The position numbers were made by a program, and so were the translations under genes. Source: Saprospiraceae bacterium (lineage in GTDB: Bacteria > Bacteroidota > Bacteroidia > Chitinophagales > Saprospiraceae). From it: a stretch of 64,000 bases of DNA. Position 1 is the first letter of the stretch. Each line of letters begins with the position of its first letter. The notes beneath the pieces are model-generated. The model worked only from the letters and a program-made list of their open reading frames with translations, had not been told where the DNA came from and made no database searches. This document shows, one piece after another, positions 43,725-54,800 of this stretch. The stretch is taken from positions 1 through 64,000 of the forward strand of contig JALHQW010000009.1 of assembly GCA_022841745.1 (NCBI GenBank). The letters are read 5' to 3'.

Positions 43725-44115
43725 GGGGGCGTATTGGAATCGACAGGGAAGATAATTTATGGGTAAGCATGCCGGAGCAAGGATGGTCACTCCGTAAAAA
43801 ATGACATTCAACAATTGAATGGCAACTATCAGTATGCCATGGCTGCCTAATTCTAGGAATTAGAAGGCCATTATGCTGTACGCTTGACTTCCGATACACA
43901 GCGTGCCGCGTATCAAACCAACTCGGGATAGTCCTGCGGAGTGCCTCGGCCAACGGGCGAAACCCATCAGCTTGCTGGTGGGACAGGGGATAAGGTGAGT
44001 TAGTGCTTCGTTTCTGAGCCAAAGACCCACTCGAAAATCCAATCAGGAAATAAGCATGTAGAAAGCTCATGGGTGCTTTCACTGGACCCGGGTTCAACTC
44101 CCGGCGCCTCCACCA
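43725..44115 (+). ncRNA. ssrA: Transfer-messenger RNA (tmRNA)
   Basis: 391 nt. The 5' GGGGGCG pairs with the 3' CGCCTCC to form the tRNA-like acceptor stem, and CCA is encoded (44113-44115). The 3' T-arm GGACCCGGGTTCAACTCC is the classic tmRNA end. The tag frame runs from GGC at 43821 to TAA at 43848-43850 and encodes GNYQYAMAA, ending in the small hydrophobic degradation signal expected of SsrA tags. tmRNA with SmpB rescues stalled ribosomes, and RNase R (31577) degrades the defective mRNA. A perfect terminator follows. Confidence 0.95.
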
Positions 44116-44121
44116 ACTACA

Positions 44122-44157
44122 AAGCCGTGGCAATGCAAACTGCCACGGCTTTTTTTA
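44122..44157 (+). terminator. Terminator of ssrA
   Basis: The perfect 11-bp stem aagccgtggca/tgccacggctt, an 8-nt loop and a T-run. Confidence 0.93.
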
Positions 44158-44210
44158 TTCCTAACCGAACAACGCCTTCATTCTGGAAGACCTTAGCAAA
44201 GAAGCTTTTA

Positions 44211-44369
44211 GGAACGTGACCGAAATAACATACCATTTTGGGCGGTGTCTTTTAGGCAATGACTTCGTTAGATGAACAGTTACAGGGCGATGCTATGCGC
44301 CTGTTCATCCGCCTTGTCCTCACCAAAAATATGCTCGCCGAAAATGATACCTTATTTCGGTCACTTTCC
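44211..44369. mobile_element. MITE-like element with 33-bp inverted arms
   Basis: 159 bp. The arms at 44211-44243 and 44337-44369 are inverted with 28 of 33 matches (core gtgaccgaaataa). An inner hairpin gatgaacag/ctgttcatc lies at 44271-44309. No transposase is present. The ORF crossing it (44259) is not convincing as a gene. It sits between ssrA and the toxin-like operon. Confidence 0.6.
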
Positions 44370-44405
44370 TTATCCATTTTAATGACGACTCGTTCAGCCT
44401 GCTCT

Positions 44406-45146
44406 TTATGGCAGCACCGCATCAACGAGGCCATTGAAGTTGGCTTCCCATATTACATAGTCGCCTAGGTCCGCCAAGCCATTGCCGTCCAAATCTGATG
44501 GAATATACCCTGCGATAAGGTTGTTGAAGTCAAATTCCCATGCTACGTACTCCTCTAGGCCGACGTACGTATTGTTGTCCGGTGGTGCGGTCACGAAGCT
44601 GCCACTGTAGATGGCAGGCACTCCGAAAACAGTTGCCATGTTGCTGCCGTATGCATCATTGGCATTGTCAAAATTATAGGTATAGGTTGCCCCGACTACC
44701 AAGGGGGCAGCGCTCCAGGTCTCAATGATGTTCCTGCCCTTGATTACGATATAGTAGCTATTGCCAATGGCAGCACAAGGGAAGTTGACGGTGGCTGTAC
44801 CCGTCGTGCTCAGTATCACCTGCTGGGCCGGGAACGCCAAGGCGTAGGGCGAAGCCGGGTTGTGCAGTTCTACGGTTACATAATCGCACTGGCTGGCTGT
44901 TGGCGAAGGGTTGCCAGGTACGGTACCGCCTTCGTTCACGGCATTTAGGTGTACGGGCCTCATCGTCGTGGCATTTACCATATAGCCCTCGATGAAGGTA
45001 CTGCTAAGGGCAAGTGAAACGTTGCTGGTGCCTTCGATTGTCTCCGTGAGCTGGTTGCCACGGGTATCGTAGGTGAAGGTGATGGTTTGGGCGGATATTT
45101 TTACCCAGATTAATAAGACAATGGCTAAGAAAACTGTACTTCTCAT
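44406..45146 (-). CDS. Small secreted protein with YD-like motif and dockerin-like end
   Basis: 246 aa. After a signal peptide (STVFLAIVLLIWVKISAQ) it opens with TITFTYDTRGNQLTE, which resembles a single RHS/YD repeat. A beta-rich middle (YVTVELHNPASPYALAFPAQ, GNSYYIVIKGRNIIETWS) follows. A C-terminal calcium-loop-like segment, DLDGNGLADLGDYVIWEANF, resembles half a dockerin type I repeat. This middle and end occur in proteins often annotated as hemagglutinin in Saprospira-type bacteria. The start overlaps the previous gene by 4 bp. It is the last gene of the giant-protein operon. Confidence 0.75.
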   Translation of the reverse strand: MRSTVFLAIVLLIWVKISAQTITFTYDTRGNQLTETIEGTSNVSLALSSTFIEGYMVNATTMRPVHLNAVNEGGTVPGNPSPTASQCDYVTVELHNPASPYALAFPAQQVILSTTGTATVNFPCAAIGNSYYIVIKGRNIIETWSAAPLVVGATYTYNFDNANDAYGSNMATVFGVPAIYSGSFVTAPPDNNTYVGLEEYVAWEFDFNNLIAGYIPSDLDGNGLADLGDYVIWEANFNGLVDAVLP

Positions 45147-45436
45147 GCGAGTTTTTTTAAAACAGGTTCAAAAATAGTTGTTGCGATATTAGGCTTGGTG
45201 AAGGAAAAATTGTGCTGCTCCCGACAACTATCCCGCATGAGGCCCGTGCTGCTCACGTAGCCGCCCTGTAGGATGACCTTCATGCCCAACAGCACAGTGT
45301 GGTCTGTCAGGTGGCCTTCGTTCGTCTCCGTGAGCTGGTTGCCACGGGCGTCGTAGGTGAAGGTGATGGGTTGGGAATAAGTGGATGAAAACATTATTCC
45401 ACAAACTAAAATGATGATGTGTATAAGTCTCAACAT
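45143..45436 (-). CDS. Small secreted protein, truncated paralogue of the next gene
   Basis: 97 aa. A signal peptide (LRLIHIIILVCGIMFSSTYSQ) is followed by ITFTYDARGNQLTE, nearly the same as in the gene at 44406, and by LLGMKVILQGGYVSSTGLMRDS. That last segment is typical of the longer hemagglutinin-annotated proteins, which here stop short in an unrelated-looking tail. A ~60-bp DNA segment coding for the YD motif is almost identical in the two genes (about 45030-45090 and 45310-45370), pointing to a recent duplication. It starts 14 bp after the giant gene's stop, so it is translationally close to it. It could be a remnant, a delivery accessory or an immunity candidate. The sequence does not decide. 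Confidence 0.65.
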   Translation of the reverse strand: MLRLIHIIILVCGIMFSSTYSQPITFTYDARGNQLTETNEGHLTDHTVLLGMKVILQGGYVSSTGLMRDSCREQHNFSFTKPNIATTIFEPVLKKLA

Positions 45437-45450
45437 GATTTATTTTGAGA

Positions 45451-45805
45451 TTAAAATTTTGGATCAAAAATGTTCTTATACCCGCCACCTTTTTTCAAAA
45501 AATTGTCTAGATAACTACTACGTACTTTAATTATCGTTCCTTTCCCTTGCGAGGGGTGTATCATATTACCATCACCAGTAAGTGTGGTAACATGATCGTA
45601 CCTGCCATCACCAGTATAATCATAACAAACAATGGAACCACGGACTCCTTTTGAAGAGTAAGGATTTACATTTGAGGTACAAATATCGTGAGCAGTCATG
45701 TCTGAGAACCCAGGATTTCCGCATGAGTGAATACCCGCAATAACAGCACTTGAGCAGTCATAAGCATCCGGGCCGTTCGCTCCTAAAACATACGGTTTTC
45801 CGACT
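45451..45805 (-). other. NlpC/P60 domain of the giant protein
   Basis: About 118 residues. GKPYVLGANGPDAYDCSSA places the nucleophile Cys in DCSS (codon 45754-45756). RYDHVTTLTGDG gives the His (codon 45592-45594), and MIHPSQGKG supplies a third polar position. This is the papain-like fold of peptidoglycan endopeptidases/amidases and of some effector toxins. Confidence 0.8.
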
Positions 45806-48800
45806 AAATCTTCTACAGCACTTGCCAAACAACCAAGCCCATAATTAAATGCATAAGTCATCACTCCTGAAATAGCCCCATTCCGAAACTTACCATCACC
45901 AATTAAGGAACCTGTGCCACCCATTACACTTCCAAATAGCAAACTACTAATACTGCCAGGAGTCACTTTAAAATAATTTGCCAACGATTCGGACGCTCCT
46001 GACAAAGCCCCGGCATAAAATCCAGATTCAAACCTTCCACCATCTGCTTCTGACAAGGCCCCTTGGAGTACACCATGCCCAACAGTTTTCCCTACTTGTT
46101 GAGAGAAGCTATTGAAATCATTGGTTGCCGCCCCTATTTGCTGGGCTAAATATGCGGTTGCCGCTCCTTTTGCTGCGGCTTCCAAGCCGGCTAAAAATGC
46201 ATCTTCATAACTAGCTCCATTTACGCCTGCACCTGCGTATGCACCTGTAAACCCAATCAATGCTCCACTTGCAATGGTACCAAAACCTGCAGTAGCTATA
46301 CTCACCGCAATCACTGTAGCTGTTACCTTGATGGTATTCCAGTTTTCCTGCCCAAAAGATTTAGAGCCAAACCTGTTAATTTCTGCTGAGACTTTTCCAC
46401 CTGAAATGAAGTCAAGCGGAGCAGTGACAACTGAAACAGGGTCTCTTAAATTCACACTTGTAATCTTTTCCACCCTATTAGCGACTTGCGCCAAGGGTTT
46501 TGCAACTGATTTAGCTACTTGTTTAACATTTCTAAATACTCTTTTAAAACTACGAAACCCGCTTGGGTCGGTCAGCGTCATCGGGTTATTCAGCACATAG
46601 CTGTACCTGTTCAGATTTTGCAGGTTGGTGATGTCCTGAACATAGGGGTCTGGACTGATGAACCTGCCCAGCACGGGGTCTTGTATGCGCCCGTTCATGT
46701 TTATCAGCCCCATAAAGTCGTAGTGCTCGTGCCCTGTATAGCCCCGCTCATAATTGGTGGCAATCAAGGTATCCGTTGGGCTGCCGTCTATGTTGCGGCG
46801 CTTGCCCCACGGGTCGTAGCTAAGTTCTTCTATCAGCACACCAGCAGCATTGCTGATGGCCTGGAGGTTGTCCTGGTTGTCACGGTGCCAGTAGTGGTCG
46901 TAAATGGTGGTTTCGTTTTTGACGTTGTGTACCATTAAAACGCCGTCGAAGCCCCGCACGTAAAACATTTTTTTGATGCCCGTGGAGTCCGACACGATTT
47001 CCAGTCCTTCGCCTGCATACACCTTCTCCTGCTTCAGTACCCCTTCTTTGTAAATCTTTTGGTAGGTACGCTCCCGGTTGGCCCCGTATTCTATGGTGAG
47101 CTTCATGCTGTCGTTCTCCATCTGCTTCACCATGTTGTAACTGGTGTACTGAAATTGGGTAGTGGCAGATGGAATACAAACGCTTGCATTGCCTTCTATT
47201 CGGCTAAGCTGGTGGGGGCCTTGCCCGTTTTCACCATAGTGGTAAGTGCCCACGTCCGACTTGTAGGTGATATTGCCCAGTTCGTCGTATTGCAGGGTGG
47301 TGCTGCTTACCCCAGCTATATTGTAAGCGGTGAGGCGGTTCAGGTTGTCGTAGTCATAGCTTTCCGTATGGTTCAACCGATGATTCGTTTTGGAGCGCAC
47401 ATTGGCCAAGTCATCGTAGGTATAGGAGACGTTTTGGATGATGTTGGCGTCCTTGGAGGCATAGATGCCCCGCAGCCAGCGCTTGTTCGGGTCGAAATCA
47501 TATTCGGTCTTTACGCCGTTTCCAAAGGTCGTCTGAAGTGGCTGACCGTAGGAGTTCAATTCGTCCACCTTGTAATACAACTCGTTGGTAGTCGCATTGC
47601 GGATCTCGCTCAACATGTTCCACTCGTTGTACACATTCTTGATGGAGAAGCCCAATGGGTAGTGCAGCTTCGACATGCGCCCGAGTGAGTCGTAGTCGTA
47701 GGTGTAGTCGTAGGTTTGGCCGTTGATTTTCCTTCGGTCAATTTTCAGGCGGCTCAAAGCGTCATAATGTACTCCCTGCGAGAAAGTGTTGTACGAAATA
47801 GAATCGAGCATGCCAATGCCGTGCGGCTTGGTATCGTACTTCCATGTAGCAGTCCCTTCTGGCTCTATACGGGTTTTAATACGTCCCAAGGTGTCATACG
47901 CCATGGTGACCATCTGCCCGTCAGGATAAGTCTGCTTGGTCAGTTCTCCAAAGCGGTTGTACTGGTATTGGTAAATCCCCATATCGGGGTCGGTCATCTT
48001 CTTCTTGTAGTTTTGGAAGTCGTATTCGAAGTCGATATGGTTGCCCTGCGAATCGGTAATCTTGGTCATGTTGCGCAGTGCATCGTAATCGTAGGTGATG
48101 CTCTTGCCAGCGTTGTCCGTTACGGACAACAGCCTGCCATCGGGTGACTTGACTTCCGTCTTCCGCTGCCCCAGTGGGTTGATGGAAGTTGTGGTCAAAC
48201 CATTGTATTCCATGCGCCCTTCAATATCGCCTGGTGAGGTCACCTTTACTACCCTTTCCAAGAGGTCATATTCGTAAGTGGTCCAAAGAATTGGCTCATT
48301 CAGGTAGTATGGGTCGGAGGTTTGCGCTACCTGTCCCCTTTTGTTGTAGCGTGTAATCTGGAATGTTGGAGTCCCACTAAACCCTATATCCTCTTGCACT
48401 ACCGCCCGGTTTAGCAGGTCGAAGTAAACCCTGTCTGGTGTTCCGACTGAATGTTCTTGTAAGACATAATAAAGAGCGCCTTCCGGGCAAGTGCCTTCCG
48501 GACACTTGTAGTAGCGGTACTTCGTCCAGTTGCCATCTGGCTGCGTTTCCTGCGTGACCCTCCCAAATCCGTCATAGAGGTAGGTCTTGGTCAAGCCGTT
48601 GAGGTCGGTCTCGGAGAGCGGCATCCCGAATATGTTGTGATAAACATAGTTGGTAGCATGTCCGAGGTCGTTGTGCGTATGTATCGAGAAGCGGCCTTTG
48701 GTGTCATAGCTGCTATGCTGATTTCGGGTCGCTGAAGCAGTCCCATTCCACGCAGTAGTAGATGAACGGATGATATTTCCATAGTCATCGAAATAGTACT

Positions 48801-51800
48801 GCTTGACAATTTTGTTGACGGCACTGCTGTCCGGCTCAAAGATTTCTTTCTTCTTCAAACCAGTGTCCGGGTCGTACTCGAAAGCAACATTTCTTATGCT
48901 GGTTGGCTTGCCCGGCAGTATCCGGTAAATTTTCGTCCCGGTTATCCGCCCAAGGAACCACTTGTCCAAGTCATCAGTATAGGTGAATGTAGTAGAGTCC
49001 TTCACACCACCCCCGTAATCCACAACGGAATACAAAGTATTCCCATTCATGTCAATCTGCTGGCGCTTGCGGATGGTACTGACCAGTTGGCCATTTAGCT
49101 CATAGTTCCGCTGTACAATTTCCTTGGAATAGGACCAGTACACTTTTTCGGTTGGGAACGCCGGATTGATAAGTGAGTCGATGACATTGACTTGCTCTGT
49201 TTCGTGGAGTATTTTGCCATTGGGCTGGTAAATTTGGGAAAGCGAGACCGGGGCGCTCAAGAACCTTGTATCCGTATCACGGAACGAACAGCTCCTAATC
49301 CCCTTCGTAACGTCAATTGTCTCTACTTCTTCGTAGCCCCTGAAACCCCTGCCTTGCAGGTTCATCTTTCCTTTCTTGAAGCGGTTCATCACCCGGGTGG
49401 TATCGCCGTCAGCATCGTTAATGCAATACTCACTTACGACTTTGTACCCACCGAAGAAATCGTGCTCGGGATAGATGGAGGTATTGCCCCGCTGATAGAC
49501 GGAGTCTTTGGTCAACTCGTCGTATCGAATGGCAATCAATTGCCCTAGGCCATTGGTTATCTTGTCAACTCGTCCATAATTGAAATCGAGCTGCAAATCA
49601 ACTACCCGGTTCTGGCCGTTGGCAGGGTTCCACCACAATAGGCTGAAGACGTTGCCGTGCCGGTAGCTCACGGGGCGTATCCCGGCCCCTCCCTTTAGCA
49701 GTTGTGGGTTGATGAGGTTGGTCAGCGAGGTTCCCGCAAACGAATTGCTGAACTTGCCCATCCCATCGTTGAGGTAGATGCGCAGCTCGCCACTGTCGTA
49801 CCTGTAATTGAGCACATCATCCTTGCCATCGCCATTCATGTCATAAGGCACGAAGAACAAATCACTCGCTCCATAAGCACCTGCAATGGAGGGCGACATG
49901 GCATTGGAAATGGTCTTAAAGAACAGGTTGCCCTTGTTGATGTACCATTGAATTTCACTGTAAGTAGTGCTTTGGCCACTCACTTGAGCGCCATATACGG
50001 CGATATCCGTAACGCCATCACCGTTCCAGTCCCCGGTTTTGAAGACCAAATTATTTGGCAGCGCCGCAGTCGGTAGGGCGTTGGTGCGTTTCAGCACAAA
50101 ATTGACGGCCTGTGGCGTTTGGGTGGACTCGTTGTGGTACCATTTGTTCTCACGGGTAGTTTTGTTGAAGGTCATCACATCGGTGAGGCCGTCATCGTCG
50201 TAGTCCAGAAATTCATAATCACCAGCAAACAGCGATGCCGGTATGGTTCCCGTATTGGCACCGAAGTTTCCAGTATTGGTGTTCAGGTAAATGGACAAAA
50301 AAGAATTGTCCAAGGATGCCTTAACCAAGGCATCCGTAGTGCCATCTCCATTGAGGTCCATGAACTGAACCCGTTTGATGCCCGCCAAGGTTGTTTTTTG
50401 CAAAACGGCGGCAGGTATCTTGTTCGTGGTTTGCACATAGGCGAGGCCGGCAAAGCTCAACGAACGGTTGTGGGCCAGCCAACGGGTATTGCCCGTGACC
50501 GTGTCCTGTACATATATATCGGTAAAGCCATCGCTGTTGAAGTCAACGAAATCGAATACCTCATTGGCTGACAAGGTGAGCACACCTGTTTTGGTGGTGT
50601 CCGTGAAATTGTAATTGCCATCGTTCCGGTACAGTTTGGACTGCTGTGTGGTAAAGTCATAAGTAAACAGGTCGGCAAGGCCATCGCCGTTGAAATCGGA
50701 TTCCCTGAACAAGGCATTGTTGTTGCCCAATATTTCTATTGGGAACATGTTGCTGATGACGTTTGGCTGCTTTTCAAAGAATAGGTCGCCGTTCTGCCAT
50801 TGGAAGGTGGTTGGCGTAAAACATTTCCCGTCCAGGCCACATTCTTGGATACCTGTCAGCATGGATACCTGGTCATATGCCCCTTGTTGGTAGCTCATGG
50901 TGTATTCCCTGGCCTTTTGACTTTCGTAGTAGGCAGTAACCTTTTTCAGCCTTTTCCTTGCTTTGGTCAGAGACCCATACTTGAACGACTCGCCCACGTC
51001 ATTTCTGGCCTCATAGCCAAATTCAACCCGGCAATAAGGGACAAGCCCGGTATTGTCGTTGCCGGTGTATTCAATCTTCATTGGATAGTAGGTGCCATTT
51101 ACGGCGTCCTCTTCATAGTAGAAGCGGATATAGTTCCCCTTTGTGTCCGTTATCTTGTTGACCAGCCAGTACAGCACCTCGTGGCGGCCCTGTACTTCGA
51201 TCTTGGAATCTGCCGTATAGCCGTATTCGTAGAGCAGCCCGTCTTTCGTCCATACCTTGAATTTCTCGGGCGTGCCGCTGCCATTGACGTTCCCATAGGA
51301 GCGTATCCTTTTGAAGGACTGTTGCTCGGTGCGGTACTCGCAGTTGTCGGAGCCATAAGCCTGGCTGGTGATGTTCACCAATTTCTCTCCATCCAACACG
51401 TAGCGGTCATTGGCGGTGTAGTCAATGCCTTTCTTCTGGCCGTCTTGTGCGATGGTCTTAGAAGAGCGTGAAATCACGGAGAACCCGGTCAGCGACCAGC
51501 CCACCCCCAACAGGCCGTTGCCGCCTTGGCTGCTGTAAACAAGCGAAACATCGGGCTGCATACCACCAGTACCTGATGGTATCGCCATGGGTATGGAATA
51601 GATGGCTGCCCCTGTTTCCGTGGACGAAAAATTGCCGGGCGTATAACCAGAAGCAATATTCTGGGTCAAGAAAGGACTGATGGTCGGTGATTCAAGCACC
51701 TCAGGGGAGATGTCATCACCATAAATGCAAATGCTGAAGGCGCTGTTCTCCACATGGTAAACAGCGGTTGGGGCATTGCCCGTGGCAGCATACGGGTACA

Positions 51801-54800
51801 CCCGTACGTGGTAGGTCCCGCCGGGCATAAGGCCTGTCAGCGTAATCGCCTCACTGTTTGTGGTGGTATTGTTGTTCAAGCAGTTACGCAACTGCAGCGG
51901 CGTATCATGCCACACTTCTGCAACCAAGTCTGTTCGCCCGTTCACTTCAATGGAAACCTCTGGACCCAGGGCCACGAACTTGTACCAGACATCGTAGGCA
52001 GCAGCGCCCTGACAAACTGCGAACGGCTCCGTCGTGGCATAGTAGAACGAACCCCAGGTGCGATAGCCCTGCGAGCAGGCTGCCTCTTGTTGCTGGACGA
52101 GGCTTGTTGCGTTTACCTGGTTGTCATTGACAGGTGGGCTTGGCAAGTACAGCGTCTTGATGCACAGCTTGAACATCGCTGCCCCGGTCGGCGCTGCCGT
52201 GTACACCCGGATATGGTAGGTACTGCCAGGTATCAGGTTCGACAAGGTTGCCTGTTCCGTGGCCGAACAAACCAGGGATACCGGATTGGCGCTGCAATCG
52301 TCAGAAAACACCTCCAGGACAAGGGACTGGTTGGAGGCGGCTACATTGAACAGTTGTTTGTCGTAGATGCTGATGTCGTGCGCCGTGGAAAGGGCGGTAA
52401 ACTTGAACCAGATATCGTCGTCCGCCGTGCCGTTGCAACCGGGCAGGGATTGGGTACCGCCGAGGGTGAATCCGGTTACAAATTGAGTACAGTTTGTATT
52501 GGTGTTTACTGGTACGTTAATAGCGTTTGGACATTCATCATTGGAAGGTGCGGTTTGAGGAGTGTTGACGCATAAAGAAAAGGTGCCAGCCGATAGGGTG
52601 TCACGGCTGTAAACCCTGACATAGTAGTCGTTGCCAATGGTCAAGCCGGTCAGTAGGCTTGTGTCGGCAGCAGAGCATCTGAGGGAATTCAGCGCCGTGC
52701 AATTACCTGAATATACTTGGTGAACCAAGTCGAAGTCCGAGCCAATTTCAGCTGTCACGCCCGACAGGTTGACCATGTGGGAGGCAGCTGTTGCCTGAAA
52801 GCGGTACCAAACATCCTTTGCGGTCCCGCCCAAACAGGACGTTAGACCGTTGGTGGCTAACAAGGTCGAGCCAGTGTATGAATTTGTGCAGTTGCTACTT
52901 GTATTGGCCAATATGACTTGAGCCGTATTGCAACTATCGTTGGCTGGTACAGGTGGAGTGGTGATGCAGATGTCATAGTTGAACTTGCCGCCCAAGCCCT
53001 TTGAACCTGCCCGGATATAATAGGTGGTCCCGATGCTCAAGCCTGTCAGCAAGGCCTTTTTCGTATGGCCGTTCAGTGGGCCGGTCAGACAGGCCGAATA
53101 AGCAATAAACCCAAGTGAATCCAATGATGAGGTCGCTGTAAGCGGGCTGATGTTTTGGATGCTTACCAAATGTGCCGTGGCTGTGGCCGTGAACTTGTAG
53201 AACACGTCATCGCAGAATATGCCACTGGTGCAGTCTGAACTGGAGGTGGCAGTTGAACCCACGTTGGTTCCACGGAGCACCGTTGCACAGGTGGTGCCAG
53301 CGTTGATGGGGACGACGGTCGCAGCGGCACAGTTGTCGTTGGATGGGGCCGCTGGGTATTGGATAAGCCCGATATTGAACTGGAAGGCGTGACGCCCGGT
53401 TCTTTCATAAACCCTAACATAGTAGGTCGAACCAGGCACAAGGCCAGTGAGAAAGGCATTTGTACCTTCAATGCATCCTGAAATAGCGGTAAGGTTGGAA
53501 CAGGTTCCCGAAAATACCTGCTGTACTATCTCCTGACTGTAGCTGTATCCAACCTGCGGGACAACCTGGATGCTGGCAAACGTTCCAGTTGCTGTAAACT
53601 TGTACCATACATCGTCGGCTTCAAGGCCCAAACATGGGGACATGGATTGAGTGGCTTCAACCGTAGTGCCACTGGCCGTATTGGTATAGCTTAGGCCTGT
53701 ATTTGCAGGCAGGGTGATGGCACCGGAGCACAGGTCGTTTACTGGTGGTGTGCCAACGGGTCGAACCCTTATCTGGTAGGTTGCCGGGACATTGTCACCC
53801 TTCGTGTAAGCCCTGATATAATAGGTGGCTCCTGGCACCAGGCCCTCTGCCACGAAATCGTCTTCACTGCAATAGAGGGGCAATAGGCTGACGCAAGAAC
53901 TGCCGCCGAAAATCTCCCTGACCATCTTGACCTCACTTCCGCCATTCGGAACTATGTTGGATATTTCGATATGGTGCATCGTCCCAGTGGCTACAAACCT
54001 GTACCAAAGGTCATCGTTGGCGCTGTTGTCCGAAGCACAGGATAGCAATGATTGTGTGCCAAATTGGGTGTTGCCACTTACCCATGCCCCATTGACCGCT
54101 AAAAGCGTAGAAGCGTCACAAGTATTGTTTGGCGCCGTTGTGCTCGGCACGGATACGCAAACCTTGAAGGTGGACAACCCCGAAAATGACTGAAGCTTGC
54201 CCACCTTGAAGAAATAGGTCTGGCCTGCCACCAAGTTGTCGTACCGGCTGGAATCCAAATCCGACAAACAGTTGAGCGTGTTCAGGCCAGTCGCACAACT
54301 TCCGCTGTACACTTGGTGGTAGATTGGCGCTGCCGAGCCGGTTTGGCCCTGCACGTCCATTACCTTGATGGAATGTACGCTGCCTGTGGCCGTGAATTTG
54401 TACCAGGTTACCCCATCAATGCCTACCCCGGAATAAGTACAGCCGGTTTCCGTCGCATTGCTGGAAGGGACCGTTGTATAGGTCGAAGCCGTTAGCGGCG
54501 ATGGACAAGTACCAGTTGGATCGACCGTCACGTTCTGGGCCGTGATGCAGTTGTTGTTCGTCTGGATGGGAGGTTCCTGGCTGATGCAAACCTTGAATGA
54601 ATAGCCCTTGTCCGATGGAGAAAAGACCTTTACCTTGACATTCTGGCCAACGACCAAGTTGTCGACAACCAAGAAATTTCCAGCCTGCTGGCAGCCAACC
54701 GATGTAAGGCTAACGCAGTCACCTGTGAAAACTGCAAACTGCAACTGGTTGCCCCCTGTTTCACCCACTACTTCCCGTTGAACGTCGTAAACCGATATGA

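Noticed and set aside
43627-44133. 168-codon minus-strand ORF containing RRRELNPGP
   Set aside because: It is antisense to tmRNA. This phrase is a well-known artefact of the reverse complement of tRNA-like 3' ends.
44259-44468. 69-codon plus-strand ORF MTSLDEQLQ...
   Set aside because: It lies inside the MITE-like palindrome and runs into the 3' end of the minus-strand gene. No family recognised.
45143-45436. Calling the 97-aa protein an immunity protein
   Set aside because: Its position fits, but its sequence resembles truncated hemagglutinin-type cargo. Left as an open possibility in the findings.
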